Origin: CAVPDA01 sp963702495
GTDB lineage: Bacteria > Pseudomonadota > Gammaproteobacteria > Burkholderiales > Rhodocyclaceae
DNA: 64,000 nt
Reading direction: 5' to 3'
NCBI GenBank assembly: GCA_963702495.1
Contig: CAVPDA010000003.1
Location: 186,001-250,000, forward strand
The first letter of the stretch is position 1, and each line of letters starts with the position of its first letter. A program made the position numbers and the translations under genes. Shown here in pieces: positions 16,605-25,150 of the stretch. The notes under the pieces are model-generated. The model searched no databases, was not told where the DNA came from, and was given only the letters and a program-made list of their open reading frames with translations.

Positions 16605-17116
16605 TGAGCAGCCAAGGCGAAGGCACGCAGCACGGCATCGACCGCATCCGGTCGAAGAAGACCCTGGCCGAGATCCTGGAGGTCGCCACCTCCTTCGAAC
16701 AGTCCGCCCGCGACTTCTACGCCACGCTGGCGCCCAGGGTCAGCAAGCGCATCCGTGGTCTCGTGGAGGAACTGGCGGAGGAGGAGCAGCGCCATTTCGA
16801 CCTGTTTGATACCCTGGCGAAGCGCAGCGACATCGCCGACCAGATCCGCGCCGAAGTGGCCACGCCCGCCTCCGATACCCGCTTCTCCGACTGCATCCAT
16901 CTGCCCGATCTGGGCGACAATCCCGACGACCAGGCCGTGCTGCAATACGCCATGGGCCGCGAGCACGCTGCGATGGAGCAATATCGCAGCCTCGCCGAGT
17001 CGGTGGAACCGGGCCCGATCCGCGACCTGTTCCGCTTCCTCGCCGACGAAGAGACCAGGCACAAGGCGGAACTGGAGAAGATCTACTACGAGGTCGTACA
17101 CAGCGGCGGCGTGTAA
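16604..17116 (+). CDS. Ferritin-like / rubrerythrin-type diiron protein
   Basis: 170 residues, almost all helical, with the ferritin-like carboxylate pattern: SFEQSARDFY near residue 31, EEEQRHFDLF near 58, GREHAAMEQYRSL near 117 and DEETRHKAELEKI near 145. There is no C-terminal rubredoxin domain. The ATG overlaps the stop of the NuoI-GltD gene (TGATG), so it is the last gene of the membrane-complex operon. A protective role (peroxide or iron) for an oxygen-sensitive enzyme is plausible but inferred. Confidence 0.85.
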   Translation: MSSQGEGTQHGIDRIRSKKTLAEILEVATSFEQSARDFYATLAPRVSKRIRGLVEELAEEEQRHFDLFDTLAKRSDIADQIRAEVATPASDTRFSDCIHLPDLGDNPDDQAVLQYAMGREHAAMEQYRSLAESVEPGPIRDLFRFLADEETRHKAELEKIYYEVVHSGGV

Positions 17117-17126
17117 AGTGAATCCG

Positions 17127-17144
17127 GGCTGGCGCTCGCCAGCC
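17127..17144. terminator. GC hairpin after the membrane-complex operon
   Basis: GGCTGGCG and CGCCAGCC form a perfect inverted repeat ten bases after the last stop codon of the operon. There is no T-tract, so it may stabilise the mRNA end or act only weakly as a terminator. Confidence 0.35.
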
Positions 17145-17197
17145 GCGGCGGATCGCGCGCGGCGCCGCCGGCAGCGCAGACTACGGCAGCGAACGCA

Positions 17198-17500
17198 ATG
17201 GCAATGAGTGACAACGGATCGGATCCTGGGCGCAGCGGCGGCGGATCTCCCCTGCCCCTGACCGGCCTGTTGGGCAAGGTGGTGGCCGTTGCGGCAGGCG
17301 CCGTGCTGCTGGTCGGGGCGTTCCTGTTTTCCATCGTCGTGTTCGGCATCGTAGTGATCGCCGGTTTACTGGCCTGGGGCTACTTGTGGTGGAAGACGAA
17401 GGATCTGCGCCGGCAGATGCGGCGGCAGCAACCGGGCGGGCGGGTGATCGAGGGCGAAGCAATCCGCGAAGTCGGCTCCGAGGACGACGCCCGCAAATGA
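17198..17500 (+). CDS. Small membrane protein of unknown function
   Basis: 100 residues (or 98 from the ATG at 17204). Gly/Ser-rich polar N-terminus, then a long hydrophobic stretch at residues 24-64 that can form two helices, a WWKTKDLRRQMRRQQ basic juxtamembrane segment and an acidic tail. No family recognised. It lies 81 bp after the redox operon on the same strand but beyond a hairpin, so membership in the operon is doubtful. Confidence 0.6.
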   Translation: MAMSDNGSDPGRSGGGSPLPLTGLLGKVVAVAAGAVLLVGAFLFSIVVFGIVVIAGLLAWGYLWWKTKDLRRQMRRQQPGGRVIEGEAIREVGSEDDARK

Positions 17501-17708
17501 GCGACGTCAGGCGCGGTCATGGAATGCCTGCCGCCGCCGTGAAGACGGAAGATGAAATGGCCATTGACTCGACATCCCAAAATCGTGTCAAAATTACGCC
17601 ACGACGCGCTTCAAGACTTGGTTACGATGGCGACCACCAGTTGTTTCGTGCTGCTTGATGTCGGGCCGTAAGGGGATTTTCCCGCACAACTTTCAGCAGG
17701 AGAAGAGA

Positions 17709-17912
17709 ATGGCAACTGGCAAGGTCAAGTGGTTCAACGATGCGAAGGGCTTCGGCTTCATCACCCCGGATGGCGGCGGTGAAGATCTGTTCGCGCACTT
17801 CTCGGCGATTCAGGGCAGCGGCTTCAAGACGCTGAAGGAAGGCCAGGCGGTTTCCTTCGACGTCACCACCGGTCCCAAGGGCAAGCAGGCTGCCAACATC
17901 AAGCCGGAGTAA
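17709..17912 (+). CDS. Cold-shock domain protein (CspA family)
   Basis: 67 residues, full length for CspA-type single-stranded nucleic-acid-binding proteins. RNP1 is KGFGFITPD near residue 14 and RNP2 is DLFAHFSAI near residue 26. The ATG at 17709 follows CAGGAGAAGAG. About 200 bp of non-coding sequence precede it, consistent with the long leader of cold-shock mRNAs. A strong terminator follows. Confidence 0.95.
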   Translation: MATGKVKWFNDAKGFGFITPDGGGEDLFAHFSAIQGSGFKTLKEGQAVSFDVTTGPKGKQAANIKPE

Positions 17913-17930
17913 TTTTTCGGCGAATAGAAA

Positions 17931-17954
17931 AGCCCCGGGATTCCGGGGCTTTTT
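17931..17954 (+). terminator. Rho-independent terminator of the cold-shock gene
   Basis: AGCCCCGG and CCGGGGCT form an 8-bp stem with loop GATT, followed by TTTT and preceded by AAAA, so it could also work on the opposite strand. It starts 19 bases after the stop codon. Confidence 0.9.
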
Positions 17955-18007
17955 GCGTTTCTGACGGCGCCGCCGCGGCGCCGTCGCACGGCGCTACGGG
18001 GCGGCGC

Positions 18008-18787
18008 TCAGAAACCCCAAGGGGCCATGCCGCCCCACGGGCGCGACCCGCCACCCCGCCGGTTGTTCCATCGGTTGTAGCCGCCGCCCCACTGACCGCC
18101 GTCCCAGGGGTCCATTTCGTCGCCCCAGGAGTCGTTCCAGGGATCCTGGCCCCAGGTGTTGTAACTGCCGCCGCGCCGGTTGGAGCGGTTGTTCCAGCGG
18201 TTGCCTCCGTCGCCCCAGAAATCCGTGTCGTCCCACGGATCGGCCCCGCTGCCCCAAGGATTGCTGCTCCAGCGGTTGGAGCCGCGGTTCCACTGGCCCG
18301 AACCCCAGGAGCCCATGTCATCGCTCCAGGGGTCGTTCCAGGCATCCTGGCCCCAGGTGTTGTAACTGCCGCCGCGCCGGTTGGAGCGGTTATTCCAGCG
18401 ATTTCCTCCGTCACCCCAGAAATCCGAGTCGTCCCACGGATCGGCGCCGCTGCCCCAAGGATTGCTGTTCCAGCGGTTGGAGCCGCGGTTCCACTGGCCC
18501 GAGCCCCAGGAGCCCATGTCATCGCCCCAGGGGTCGTTCCAGGCATCCTGCCCGCCGCCCCACGGGCTGTGGCCACCGCTCCACCGATTCGTGGAGCCCC
18601 AGGGATTGCTCCACGGGCCCATGCTGCGGCTCCAGTTATTCGCTCCGCCACCGTACCCGGGATATCCGCCGCGCGAACCGCCGCCCCAGGGAGCACCGCC
18701 CCACCATGCCTGGGCATCGCCCGCCAACGGTACCAATGCCGCCGCCACCAACGAGGCGATTGCCAACTTCTTCTTGATTTGACGCAT
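18008..18787 (-). CDS. Exported Trp/Asn/Gly-rich repeat protein, sulfur-globule-protein-like
   Basis: 259 residues. Signal peptide at residues 1-27 (MRQIKKKLAIASLVAAALVP, cleavage after AQA). The mature part is almost only G, W, N, D, S, R and P, with motifs such as NPWGSGADPWDDSDFWGDGG and NRRGGSYNTW. A 67-residue unit occurs twice in near-perfect copies (201 bp in DNA) plus a partial third. Composition and the AWWGGAPWGGG start resemble the envelope proteins of periplasmic sulfur globules in Allochromatium. No sulfur-oxidation genes are nearby, so that role is tentative. A ribosome-binding sequence, CGGGAGG, precedes the start. Confidence 0.8.
   Translation of the reverse strand: MRQIKKKLAIASLVAAALVPLAGDAQAWWGGAPWGGGSRGGYPGYGGGANNWSRSMGPWSNPWGSTNRWSGGHSPWGGGQDAWNDPWGDDMGSWGSGQWNRGSNRWNSNPWGSGADPWDDSDFWGDGGNRWNNRSNRRGGSYNTWGQDAWNDPWSDDMGSWGSGQWNRGSNRWSSNPWGSGADPWDDTDFWGDGGNRWNNRSNRRGGSYNTWGQDPWNDSWGDEMDPWDGGQWGGGYNRWNNRRGGGSRPWGGMAPWGF
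18151..18552 (-). repeat. Tandem 201-bp coding repeat, two copies
   Basis: Two direct copies of a 201-bp unit inside the Trp-rich exported protein gene, each encoding 67 residues; they differ by only a few bases (for example DSD versus DTD). The near identity points to recent duplication or ongoing gene conversion. Confidence 0.9.
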
Positions 18788-18973
18788 AGGAACCTCCCGC
18801 TCTGGTTGAGTTGTTCACTGCCGCCGGCGAGGCAGGGGCGCCCCGTCGCGGGCGCCCTCCTGGCGCCCGGCAGCCTAGCCAAATGTCATGACTGGCCGGC
18901 CCTTGGCACATGCCACCGACGCGGAATGGTAGCGACAATCGAGGGCAATGCAAAGCACGCAGCGCGCGACGTG

Positions 18974-19555
18974 CTATTTCATCTTCGATGGCAGGCGAAT
19001 CGTCTCGCCGTCCACCGTGAAGGCTCCACGCCCGCGATGATGAATCGTGTGCGGGTTCCTCCGTGCCGGGTCGATCCACGCCTTGCAGACTTCGAGCACG
19101 AAGAAGTTGTACCGGGCCACCATCTTGCCGTCGGCCACCCTGCATTCGAGACTGGCATAGCACTCGTCGATCAGCGGCGCCGTGACGACAGCGGCGGGGG
19201 CCGGCGTCAGGCCATAGGCCTTGAACTTGTTGACGCTGCGTCCGCAGGCGTTGCCGCAGGCCACCACCTGCTGCGCCAGTTCCACCGTCGGAATGTTGAT
19301 CACGCACTCCTTCGTCGCCTTCAGGATCTCGAACGTGTAGTTGCGGCTGCTGATGACGCAGCCGACGAGGGGCGGTTCGAATTCCATCATCGTGTGCCAC
19401 GACATCGTCATTACGTTGGCGCGGCCCTTGCGGGCGGTGGTGACGAGGACCACCGGCCCGGGTTCGATCAGGCCATAGACGCGGGACAAGGGAAGACTCT
19501 TCTTCACGATCACGGCGGCCTTCTCCGCCGCGTCAGGCAGCGGCCCACATGCCAT
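18974..19555 (-). CDS. Flavin reductase-like FMN-binding split-barrel protein
   Basis: 193 residues from the ATG at 19555; a longer frame reaches 19711, and GTG starts at 19513 or 19507 would begin immediately before KKSLPLSRVYGL, where family members usually start. Family features: EPGPVVLVTTARKGRANVMTMSWHTMMEFEPPLVG and the stretch RNYTFEILKATKECVINIP. It probably binds FMN and may reduce it with NAD(P)H or be a simple FMN protein. It stands alone between divergent or unrelated genes. The family is clear, the exact start is not. Confidence 0.85.
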   Translation of the reverse strand: MACGPLPDAAEKAAVIVKKSLPLSRVYGLIEPGPVVLVTTARKGRANVMTMSWHTMMEFEPPLVGCVISSRNYTFEILKATKECVINIPTVELAQQVVACGNACGRSVNKFKAYGLTPAPAAVVTAPLIDECYASLECRVADGKMVARYNFFVLEVCKAWIDPARRNPHTIHHRGRGAFTVDGETIRLPSKMK

Positions 19556-19676
19556 CCCCTTCAACGGTTTGGCATCGGGCCGTTTCGCGGGAGCACGAGG
19601 CCGCCACACGCGGGGGAATGCAACGACCCGGCGACGACCGGGCGAAGTCGCGGCGGATGTCGCCGGACCGAACGCG

Positions 19677-19943
19677 CTACTCGCTGGGGTGCAGTTCCGG
19701 CACTTCGCCAAGGACGGCGTCGACGGCCTCGGCCCGGGCCATGTTCAGATTGCGCACCAGTTCCAGGTGCGGCAGGTAGTCCCACTTCTCCCGCAGGCGC
19801 AGGTTCTGCACCAACCGGGAGACGGTCGCCACCTTGTCATCGACGAAACCCTGCAATTCGCCGCGTTGGGTCAGGGTTTCGTACAGTTCGGGGGCCTTGT
19901 TCCTGAGAGCTTGCCGCACCGTCCGTTCGATGGGGTTTTCCAT
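19677..19943 (-). CDS. Conserved small protein of unknown function
   Basis: 88 residues, starting MENPIERTVRQALRNKAPELY at 19943 behind GGAAGG. Soluble, charged and probably helical; no family recognised. It lies upstream of the flavin reductase gene on the same strand with a gap of over 100 bp. The ribosome-binding site and low-complexity-free sequence support a real gene. Confidence 0.6.
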   Translation of the reverse strand: MENPIERTVRQALRNKAPELYETLTQRGELQGFVDDKVATVSRLVQNLRLREKWDYLPHLELVRNLNMARAEAVDAVLGEVPELHPSE

Positions 19944-20463
19944 TCCGACATTCCTTCCGCGGTCTGATTCGGGGATCGGGCGCTGCGAGTGGGCGCGCAC
20001 CCGCCGGGGTTTTGCTGCACCGCAGAACAGTTACCGCAATCCGGTGCGACTGTCTTTGACAATTGTCACTCCCGTGCCACGGCTGCGGCCGGACGGGCGT
20101 CGATCGAAGGGACACGGAAGCGCCGAAGTCGGAGCGGCGCGAGAGGCGTTGACGGTGAGCCCCCGGGAACGGCTGCGCCGGCGTAGCGCCCCGGCACTGT
20201 GCGCGGACGCTTCCGATTCACCGTCGCAGTGCGTCCCGCGCGATGCCAAGGACGGATTGCCCACTGTTTCCACTCGTAATGGCCGACCAGGCGTCCTGGC
20301 ATGCCGTTTGCAGCGGATCGTTCAGCCCCGGGCCTTCTCCCTTGTCTGGACTCCTCCCAAGAGCCCCCCAGTCCCTCGGTCCGGGGCTTTCCCTGCATCG
20401 GAAGCACAGTGGCGGTATCCCGTACTGCGGCCCGGGCGGCGCAGGAACACGGCGCCAACGGTC
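19944..20463. other. Intergenic region without supported gene
   Basis: Several open frames exist on both strands, but none has a ribosome-binding site or recognisable protein. The right end merges into the dispersed repeat at 20464. Confidence 0.5.
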
Positions 20464-20579
20464 ATGGAATGCCAGCCACCCCGAAGGATGAAGGTCCTCG
20501 CCACGACCTGCTCCCTCACCCCCAGTCCCTCTCGCGGCAGGAGAGGGGAGCTTCGAGAGTCGCTGGCGCGACTGTCACT
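20464..20579. repeat. Dispersed intergenic repeat, copy 1
   Basis: About 115 bp shared with 43200-43318: both read TGGAATGCC-GCCACCCCG, then CTCGCCA-GACC, then TCCCTCACCCCCAG-CCCTCTC with an imperfect CTCTC/GAGAG hairpin, and GGGAGCTTCGAGAGTCG near the end. A shorter relative lies at 24280-24322. It ends exactly at the kefC stop codon. Confidence 0.8.
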
Positions 20580-22371
20580 TTAGTCCCAGGGCGACTCGCG
20601 GCTGTCCTCCTCGAACCTGGCGCGATCGCGCGCGAACAGTTCCTCCAGTTCCTCGCGCCCGGCCTTGGACTGCGACAGCACGCGCACTTCGTCGTGGAAA
20701 TGCGGAACGAGGGCATCGAGCGTCGTGGCGTTGTGGCGCCGAAAGGTATCGGCGATCTCGCGCGCCCGGAATGGATCATGTCCCAGCGACTCCAGGGCGT
20801 GGCGGCCGATGCGCAACGCCGCCTCGAAGGTCTCGCGCTCCACCACGGTGACGCCGCGGGTTCGCAGTTCCACGTAATGCGAGACGTTGCGCGCCCGCGC
20901 CAGGATCGTGAGGCGGGGGAAGTTCGCCCGCACCAGGTCGGTCAGGGCAAGACTGTCATCCACATCGTCGATGGCGTTGATCAGCAAGCGCGCCTCGCCG
21001 GCACCTGCAGTGGTGAGCAGGTCGAGGCGCGTCGCATCGCCGTAAAACACCTTGTAGCCGAACTTGCGCAGCGTCTCGATCTGGTCCGGATCGTGATCGA
21101 GCACGATGGCGCGGATGCCGCTGGCGAACAGCAGGCGTCCGACGATCTGGCCGACGCGGCCGAAGCCGGCGATGATCACCGGCTCGGCGGCGACGTCGAT
21201 GGCGTCGGCGGCGCGTTCCTCCCGGGCCGTGCGGCGCGCCAGCAGCCGGTCGTGCAGCCACAGCAGCAGCGGCGTGCTGGCCATCGACAGAGCCGCCACC
21301 ATGGTCAGCACCGCCTCCCACTCCCGCGACAGCACGCCCGCGCCGCGCGCCGTGGCGAAGACGACGAAACCGAACTCCCCGCCCTGGGACAGCAGCAGCG
21401 CAAACAGCCAGCGCTGGCGCGTGGTGATACCGAGCATCCGTGCCACGAGCCACAGCATCGCCATCTTGACCAGCAGGAAGCCGAACAGCAGACCCAGCAC
21501 GCCGCCCGGCCGCTGCAGCAGCAGGCCGAAATCGATGGACATGCCGACCGAGATGAAGAACAGGCCCAGCAGCAGCCCCTTGAACGGCTCGATGTCCGTT
21601 TCCAGAGCATGCCGGTATTCCGAACTGGCGAGCAGCACGCCGGCCAGGAAGGCGCCCAGCGCCATGGACAGGCCAGCCGCAGCCATCAACTGCGAGATGC
21701 CGATCACCAGCAGCAGGGAGAACGCGGTGAACATCTCGCGCAATTGCGTCGCCGCGATCAGGCGCAGCGCCGGGCGCGTCAGGTAGCGCCCGATCACGAT
21801 CACGCCGGCGATGGCGCCGAAGGCACGCAAGCCGTCCAGCCAGGCGGATCCGTCCCCGGGCGCGGCGCTCACCGCCAGCAGCGGAATCGCGGCGAGCAGC
21901 GGAATGGCGGCGATGTCCTGGAACAGCAGGACGGCGAAGGCGCTGCGCCCGATGGGCGTCGGCAACAGGTTGCGCTCCGCCATCGTCTGCATGGCGATGG
22001 CGGTAGACGAGAGCGCCAGCGCCAGGCCGGCGATGATGGCGGCGGTCCAGCCCAAGGCCATGAGCAGCCCGCCGCCGGCCAGCGCGGCGCCGCACAGGGC
22101 GAGTTGCAGGGTGCCGCCGCCGAATACTTCCTTGCGCATCGACCACAGGCGCTTGGGGTCGAGTTCGAGGCCGATGAGGAACAGCATCAGCACCACCCCG
22201 AATTCGGAGAAATGCAGGATGGAGTTCGACATCTTCGACAAAGCGCAGCCCCGATGGTCCGATGGCGGTGCCGGCGATGAGATAGCCGAGCACCGATCCC
22301 AGACCCGCGCGCTTGGCCAGCGGCACGCACAACACCCCGGCGGCTAGATAGATCAGGGCATCGGTCATCAT
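20580..22371 (-). pseudogene. Glutathione-regulated-type K+/H+ antiporter KefB/KefC, single frameshift
   Basis: Monovalent cation:proton antiporter-2 family. The N-terminal 49 residues (MMTDALIYLAAGVLCVPLAK to GPSGLRFVEDV) lie in one frame, and the remaining roughly 545 in another; deleting one base near 22221-22232 joins DVE to SILHFSEFGVVLM exactly as in E. coli KefC. The rest is intact: about 12 helices, the QDIAAIPLLA region and a C-terminal RCK/TrkA-N domain with GFGRVGQIVGR near residue 395. Full length would be about 596 residues. The start overlaps the stop of the KefF-like gene. Either a recent loss or a sequence error. Confidence 0.85.
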
Positions 22372-22928
22372 GGCAGAAGCTCCCCGACGACGGCGCGCCC
22401 GTCCCGCTCGACCCACGGTTCGATGCGCTGCAGCAGAAGCTGCGCGTGCCGCCGCAGATCCGCTTCGTCGATCCGACCGGCGCCATGCACGATGAAGGGC
22501 GGCTGCCACTGCATGCCGCAGAAGGACGCCGTGTGCTGCAGCGGCGCGGCGAAATGGATGAACGGCTCACCGTGGACGCCCTGCTCCGAATAGGCCTGCG
22601 CGTCGCCGCCGGTGGTGGCGACCCACAGGCAGGGCTTGCCGCGCAGGGCGTCGCCACCCTCGCCGAAGGCCCAGCCCGGCGTCAACACCTGGTCGAACCA
22701 GTGCTTCAGCAGTCCCGGCACGCTGTACCAGAACACCGGGTGCATCCAGACGATGAGCCGCGCCCGCTGCAACGCGCCCTGCTCGGCCGCGACGTCGATG
22801 TCGAAGTCCGGATACAGGTCATAGAGGGAGCGCAGATCCAGCTTCGGCGTCTGCCGCAGGGCCTCGGCCAGGACGCGGTTGGCGTGCGAGCGGCTGGGGT
22901 AGGGATGGGCGAGGATGACGCAGATCAT
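22368..22928 (-). CDS. KefF/KefG-like NAD(P)H quinone oxidoreductase, antiporter ancillary subunit
   Basis: 186-residue flavodoxin-fold protein. Strong matches to E. coli KefF include ILAHPYPSRSHAN at the start, LYDLYPDFDIDVAAEQ near residue 40, IVWMHPVFWYSVPGLLKHWFD near 60 and LWVATTGG near 103. KefF binds the Kef antiporter and activates it. The stop overlaps the kefC start (ATGATGA), so the two are translationally coupled, as expected for the pair. The ATG at 22928 follows CGGAGACATC. Confidence 0.92.
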   Translation of the reverse strand: MICVILAHPYPSRSHANRVLAEALRQTPKLDLRSLYDLYPDFDIDVAAEQGALQRARLIVWMHPVFWYSVPGLLKHWFDQVLTPGWAFGEGGDALRGKPCLWVATTGGDAQAYSEQGVHGEPFIHFAAPLQHTASFCGMQWQPPFIVHGAGRIDEADLRRHAQLLLQRIEPWVERDGRAVVGELLP

Positions 22929-23274
22929 GATGTCTCCGAAATTCGCAGGCGCGGTCGTATCGGCATGCTCCCACGCGCCCGGACCGTGGTGGAGCGGGCC
23001 GGGCATGCCCTCGCGCGACGACCAGATTGCCCGATGCCGTGCAGGGATGGCCGACATGATAGTCAATGCAGGCTCTGCGCTGGGCACGGCGTTCACGCCG
23101 CTCCGCCATCGGCGGGCCGGGACGCCGAACATCTACAATGAGGACAGGGCCACGTCCGAGGAAGATGACGCCGCCGTCGCACGCGGACGAGAGCCTCGGG
23201 CGCCGCCCGTGCGATCGATGCTCGCGGCGCACTCTCGTCGCGGCCGCAGCACTGACAGAGGGAGGAGGCAAGCC
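22929..23274. other. Divergent intergenic region kefF / cupredoxin
   Basis: No supported gene. It holds the promoters of the leftward kefFC pair and the rightward cupredoxin gene; no clear motif was recognised. Confidence 0.45.
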
Positions 23275-23736
23275 ATGCGCCAATTCGTGGTGAGATCGAG
23301 CCTCGTGCTCGCCGGTCATGCCCTCGTGGCCGTGACCGGAGCCCAGGCTGGCGGCGATCTGACGATGCAGCAGCCGGTCGAGGTGCGCGTGCACCTGGGG
23401 GACGGGCGCAATGCCCTGCGCTTCTTCCCCGACGTCCTGAACTTCGAAACGGGCAGGCTGTACCGTCTGGTGCTGGCGAATCCGAGCCCGCAGAAGCATT
23501 ACTTCAGCTCCGACGGTCTGGCTCAGGCGGTGCTGACCAGGAAAGTCCAGATCAATGGCTACGACGGAAAACCGATAGCCGAAGTCAAAGGCCATATCCG
23601 GGAGATCGAGGTGCACCCCTACGGCACCACCGAGTGGTGGTTCGTTCCGGTCAAGGCGACCCGGCTCGACGACCTGAAATGCACCATTCCCGGCCACGCC
23701 GAGGCAGGCATGGTCGGCCACATCCGCATCCGGTGA
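23275..23736 (+). CDS. Exported cupredoxin (blue copper) domain protein
   Basis: 153 residues. Signal peptide residues 1-25 ending in TGAQA. The mature domain carries type-1 copper ligands: His in PSPQKHYFSSDG near residue 76, then Cys, His and Met in KCTIPGHAEAGM near residues 136-146. The start ATG is preceded by GGGAGGAGG. Periplasmic electron transfer or copper binding is the likely role; the HYFSSDGLAQAVLTRKVQ segment is typical of a family of uncharacterised exported cupredoxins. Single gene. Confidence 0.88.
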   Translation: MRQFVVRSSLVLAGHALVAVTGAQAGGDLTMQQPVEVRVHLGDGRNALRFFPDVLNFETGRLYRLVLANPSPQKHYFSSDGLAQAVLTRKVQINGYDGKPIAEVKGHIREIEVHPYGTTEWWFVPVKATRLDDLKCTIPGHAEAGMVGHIRIR

Positions 23737-23832
23737 CCCGCGCGCAGGGAGCGCGCGGTGGAACGACCAAGCGCTTGCGGCGCCTGACGATTGCCGCGGG
23801 ATCGCCGTGCCCGGCCGGCGCGACGTTATCCT

Positions 23833-24060
23833 TTACTTCAACCCGCAGGAACCGGGGCCGCCCGGATTGCCGCAGGTCTGGCAGGCGCTGGGCCAGTCGG
23901 CCGAAGCGGCGGCGGTGCCCGATCGCGACGCAAAGGCCGACAGTTTCTTTCTCAGATCGGTGCCATGGCACTTCGGACACTCGACCGCGGGGGAGGATCC
24001 ACGCACGAGGGTCTCGAACTCGTTGCCGCAGGCGGCGCAGGCGTATTCGAAGATAGGCAT
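23833..24060 (-). CDS. FmdB-family zinc ribbon regulatory protein
   Basis: 75 residues starting MPIFEYACAACGNEFE. Two CxxC knuckles (CAAC near residue 8 and CPKC near residue 28) form the FmdB zinc ribbon; the tail has a further CQTC...C. The family is small, widespread and poorly characterised, named after a putative formamidase regulator. It converges with the cupredoxin gene. No ribosome-binding site is obvious. Confidence 0.85.
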   Translation of the reverse strand: MPIFEYACAACGNEFETLVRGSSPAVECPKCHGTDLRKKLSAFASRSGTAAASADWPSACQTCGNPGGPGSCGLK

Positions 24061-24505
24061 GATGGCGATTCTCGGATAAGTGGTTGCGCGGACAGGCGCA
24101 GTTCGCGCAGCGCGAATGATCCTCCGGGCAGCGGCGACGCGCAAGCGTGCGTCGTGGCCCAAACTCTGCGTTTCGCGCGAACGACCGGAAGCGGGTGCGC
24201 CCCGAGCGTCGTGCCGGTACCACTTTGCAAATGCAATGCGTAGGGCGGGCCGCGCCCGCCTTTCGTCGAATTGCGCGCCAGCCCTCTCTCCCGATCGGGA
24301 GAGGGGTCTGGGGTGAGGGAATGCGCGCCCTGCACCACCAACGGAGAAGGGGGATTCATACCCTGCCCTGCTGCCGGCGCCGGTTGACCGGAAAGCGCCG
24401 CGCGCAGCGTCTATATTGGTTATTGACTGACCGCACCAGGGCACCGGCTGCAAAGCGGTGGCGAAAAGTTGCGGCAGGCCTACCCAAACCCGAGGAGAGA
24501 CCATC
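24061..24505. other. Intergenic region with dispersed repeats
   Basis: Non-coding. It contains a GC palindrome, TAGGGCGGGCCGCGCCCGCC (24240-24259), also found at 46473 and, with changes, 54903 and 30397. This is followed by CCCTCTCTCCCGATCGGGAGAGGGG (24282-24306 region), a perfect hairpin related to the repeats at 20464 and 43200. Confidence 0.7.
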
Positions 24506-25099
24506 ATGACGCTGACCTTCCCGCGCTTTTCCCTCCACATCGCACGCGCCGGATTCGCCCTGCTGGCGCTGGGCGCTGCCGGCGCCGCGGCGGCCGACAC
24601 GGACGACGACCTGCTCCAGGCGTCGAAACTGCACCGCATCGGCGCGACTGCCGAATCGGTGGCGATCTGGCAGCGCCTCGCCTCCCAGGGTCAGGTGGAC
24701 GCCCAGTACAACCTGGGCGTCATCTACCAGCATGCCGACGGTGTGGAGCAGAATTTCGGAGCAGCACTCCGGTGGTATACCCTGGCGGCCGAGCAGGGCG
24801 ACAGCGAGGCGCAGCAGGCGATCGGCTCCATGTACATGCGCGGTCTGGGCGTGAAGCGCGACGAGCGCGCCGGCATGCGCTGGATCATGCTGCGGACGGT
24901 CGTCGCCCACCACGAACACATGAACGTGGCCGAAAAATGGAAGGGCCAGATCGAGCGTGCCATCCTGCAGGACGAGCGCAAGCGGCTGGAAATGCTGTAC
25001 GTGCAGTCGCAGGAAGACGGCGAGGCCACCGTCGCGGACCTGCGGCGCCGCGCCGGACCGGGCGAAGTCGAACCGGCACAGCTTGCGGAAATCCGCTGA
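24506..25099 (+). CDS. Exported Sel1-repeat protein
   Basis: 197 residues. Signal peptide residues 1-30 ending GAAAA, then two to three Sel1-like TPR repeats: AQYNLGVIYQHADGVEQNF near residue 69 and AQQAIGSMYMRGLGVKRDE near 105. Such repeats mediate protein interactions. GAGGAGAGACC precedes the ATG. A terminator-like hairpin follows. No operon partner. Confidence 0.85.
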   Translation: MTLTFPRFSLHIARAGFALLALGAAGAAAADTDDDLLQASKLHRIGATAESVAIWQRLASQGQVDAQYNLGVIYQHADGVEQNFGAALRWYTLAAEQGDSEAQQAIGSMYMRGLGVKRDERAGMRWIMLRTVVAHHEHMNVAEKWKGQIERAILQDERKRLEMLYVQSQEDGEATVADLRRRAGPGEVEPAQLAEIR

Positions 25100-25129
25100 C
25101 GAACGATTCCCCGAAAGCGCTTTGAAGAC

Positions 25130-25150
25130 CCGGCCGACGCGGCCGGTTCC
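25130..25150 (+). terminator. Probable terminator after Sel1 gene
   Basis: CCGGCC-GACGC-GGCCGG hairpin followed by TTCC, 31 bases past the stop codon. The T-run is weak, so confidence is moderate. Confidence 0.45.

Noticed and set aside
20580..22371. Two separate short antiporter genes
   Set aside because: The two frames together match one KefC protein end to end with a single-base offset.
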